Assembly: GCA_021372535.1 (NCBI GenBank)
Contig: JAJFUH010000034.1
Location: 1 to 6,378 of the forward strand
DNA from: a bacterium
Lineage (GTDB): Bacteria > Latescibacterota > Latescibacteria > Latescibacterales > Latescibacteraceae
DNA: 6,378 nucleotides
Direction of reading: 5' to 3'
The notes beneath the pieces are model-generated. The model searched no databases. It saw nothing but the letters and a program-made list of their open reading frames with translations, and was not told the origin of the DNA. The position numbers and the translations under genes are program-made. Shown one piece after another: positions 5,162 through 6,378 of the stretch (its first letter is position 1; the number at the start of each line of letters is the position of its first letter).

Positions 5162-6378
5162 ATGATCCTTTCTATCGCCATTAAAGAGTTTTACTCGAAT
5201 CTCATCTCTTCACGGTTTGCCATCGGTTTCCTTTTATGCCTGTTTCTTGTCCCTTTTTCGCTGTTTATCAGCATCGACGACTATAAAAGTCAGATGAGGA
5301 CTTACGAAGTTGACCGTAAAACGGCGGATAAAGATAACTCGTCCATCCGCGTGTATTCGGCGCTTCGTCCGGAACTGGTCAAACCCCCCGAGCCGTTGAG
5401 CATTTTCAGCCGCGGGATCAGTTACAATGTCGGAAGTAAAATCACGATCCACCTCGGCGAAAAACCATTCATGACAACCGGCAAAAGCCTTGACCGTGAA
5501 AATCCGTTCCTGAACTCTTTTTTATCGATCGATTTCATCGGTATCGTCGGAATCGTCATGTCTCTGATCGCGCTCCTCTTCACCTACAATATCTGCTCCC
5601 GCGAGCGGGAGATGGGAACGCTGAAACTCATGCTCTCGAATTCGATCGGGCGATGGGAAGTATTACTCGGCAAAGTGCTGGGGAGTTTTATTACGCTGAT
5701 TCCGATCATCCTGTTCTGTTACACCCTGTGTGCTGTCATTATTCTTCTGTCTCCGAACATTTCACTGACCTCGACCGAATGGCTTCGGGTAGGTCTTCTG
5801 TTCGTAGTCAGCATCCTCTACTTCACGTTGTACATGTTTATCGGCCTGTTTATTTCGACGAGGACACGGTCCGCAGCCACGAGCATCGTCCTGTGCCTTT
5901 TCGCCTGGGTGGTGTTCGTGTTTATCGTACCGAATCTGTCCGTTTACGCTTCCCAGAGCCTGATGAAAGTGGAATCCCGGGACAACCTCAGCGTCGGCTT
6001 GAGCGAGCTTGACAGGGAATTCGAGAATAAGGTCGAGGAGTACAGAAAAAAAATCGGATTTGACCCTTCATTGGGATTCGGAAGCTGGGGGACTTATGAT
6101 GACGGTCACTTTGAATTAGGTGGCCAGTCCCCGGAATTCATGGATTTTCAGCGTCGGACATGCCAGTATTCCGAGCCGCTCAGAATCGAATATGCCGACA
6201 GGAAATGGATGCTGCAGAAGCGGTATCTCGATCAGCTCGACCGTCAGCGGAAACGGGCGGAAACCCTGTCGCTCCTGTCCCCGACGGAGCTGTTCCACCT
6301 GATCGCGTCATCGGTGTGCCGTACCGATGTGCAGTCGCACTACCATTTTCTCGATATTGTCGGGCAGTATCGCGAAAC
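5162..6378 (+). CDS. ABC-2 type transporter permease, DUF3526/NosY/GldF-like (3' truncated by window)
   Basis: The frame stays open for 405 codons from ATG 5162 to the right edge. The protein opens MILSIAIKEFYSNLISSRF, a cytoplasmic lead-in typical of ABC-2 permeases, then a first span (about 19-37), an extracytoplasmic domain (about 38-122), and spans at about 124-144, 171-197, 207-231 and 239-259. After span 2 comes SREREMGTLKLMLSNSIGRW with GK at 170-171, the family coupling segment (E-x-E-x-GTL...R...GK). A second polar domain follows from about 262, with a charged, possibly helical stretch (281-298), and then LLSPTELFHLIASS (371-384), the SP-containing motif of DUF3526 permeases, leading to the missing last span. 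Relatives are about 450-500 residues, so perhaps 50-90 are missing. It would pair with an ATP-binding subunit, not encoded here and probably downstream, to move an unknown lipid, peptide or other envelope substrate. It is the first gene of a rightward unit. The family is clear; the substrate is not. Confidence 0.92.
   Translation, partial: MILSIAIKEFYSNLISSRFAIGFLLCLFLVPFSLFISIDDYKSQMRTYEVDRKTADKDNSSIRVYSALRPELVKPPEPLSIFSRGISYNVGSKITIHLGEKPFMTTGKSLDRENPFLNSFLSIDFIGIVGIVMSLIALLFTYNICSREREMGTLKLMLSNSIGRWEVLLGKVLGSFITLIPIILFCYTLCAVIILLSPNISLTSTEWLRVGLLFVVSILYFTLYMFIGLFISTRTRSAATSIVLCLFAWVVFVFIVPNLSVYASQSLMKVESRDNLSVGLSELDREFENKVEEYRKKIGFDPSLGFGSWGTYDDGHFELGGQSPEFMDFQRRTCQYSEPLRIEYADRKWMLQKRYLDQLDRQRKRAETLSLLSPTELFHLIASSVCRTDVQSHYHFLDIVGQYRE

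Noticed and set aside
4945-5181. Leftward 78-residue open frame in the divergent region
   Set aside because: Its start lies inside the well-supported permease gene, it would cover that gene's ribosome site, and its Tyr/Asn/Ile/Cys-rich composition is what AT-rich non-coding DNA gives.
5653-6012. Rightward 119-residue frame inside the permease gene
   Set aside because: It is an out-of-frame reading of the permease membrane region. The permease frame continues unbroken with correct family motifs across the whole stretch.
1-6378. CRISPR array, tRNA/rRNA gene, transposase, toxin-antitoxin or phage-defence genes
   Set aside because: I found no regularly spaced direct repeats, cloverleaf-like sequence, transposase motifs or defence-family domains on either strand.

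Overview
The window looks like a piece of chromosome from an uncultured Gram-negative (diderm) bacterium of moderate GC content. A protein with a lipoprotein signal implies an outer membrane. The three large genes are family types common in environmental Desulfobacterota, Planctomycetes/Verrucomicrobia-like and FCB-group genomes. I cannot place it more precisely from sequence alone, and nothing here points to a phage, plasmid or insertion sequence.

Layout. Bases 1-213 hold what may be the last codons of a rightward gene, then a dense run of palindromes that includes a widespread ATTCCC-N8-GGGAAT hairpin repeat. Bases 214-2337 (minus) encode a 707-residue membrane protein with a multi-span GT-C-like N-terminal half and seven in-register TPRs, resembling the TMTC family of protein O-mannosyltransferases. 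After a 114-base gap with a candidate extended -10 promoter, bases 2452-4683 (minus) encode a 743-residue lipoprotein with a right-handed beta-helix, the fold of many polysaccharide-active enzymes. Bases 4684-5161 are an AT-rich divergent intergenic region. From 5162 a rightward gene for an ABC-2 type permease (DUF3526/NosY/GldF-like) runs off the right end.

How the genes might work together. The beta-helix lipoprotein lies upstream of the TMTC-like gene on the same strand, so the two may be co-transcribed, with an optional internal promoter for the second. Both plausibly act on glycans in the envelope, one as a surface or periplasmic carbohydrate-binding or cleaving protein and the other as a membrane glycosyltransferase. 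No shared substrate can be read from the sequence. The permease belongs to a separate rightward unit whose ATPase is not in the window and probably lies downstream.

I found no convincing undescribed multi-gene system. The items most worth a second look are the unassigned bacterial TMTC-like protein, the palindrome cluster at 74-213, and the long AT-rich divergent intergenic region with two imperfect inverted repeats.
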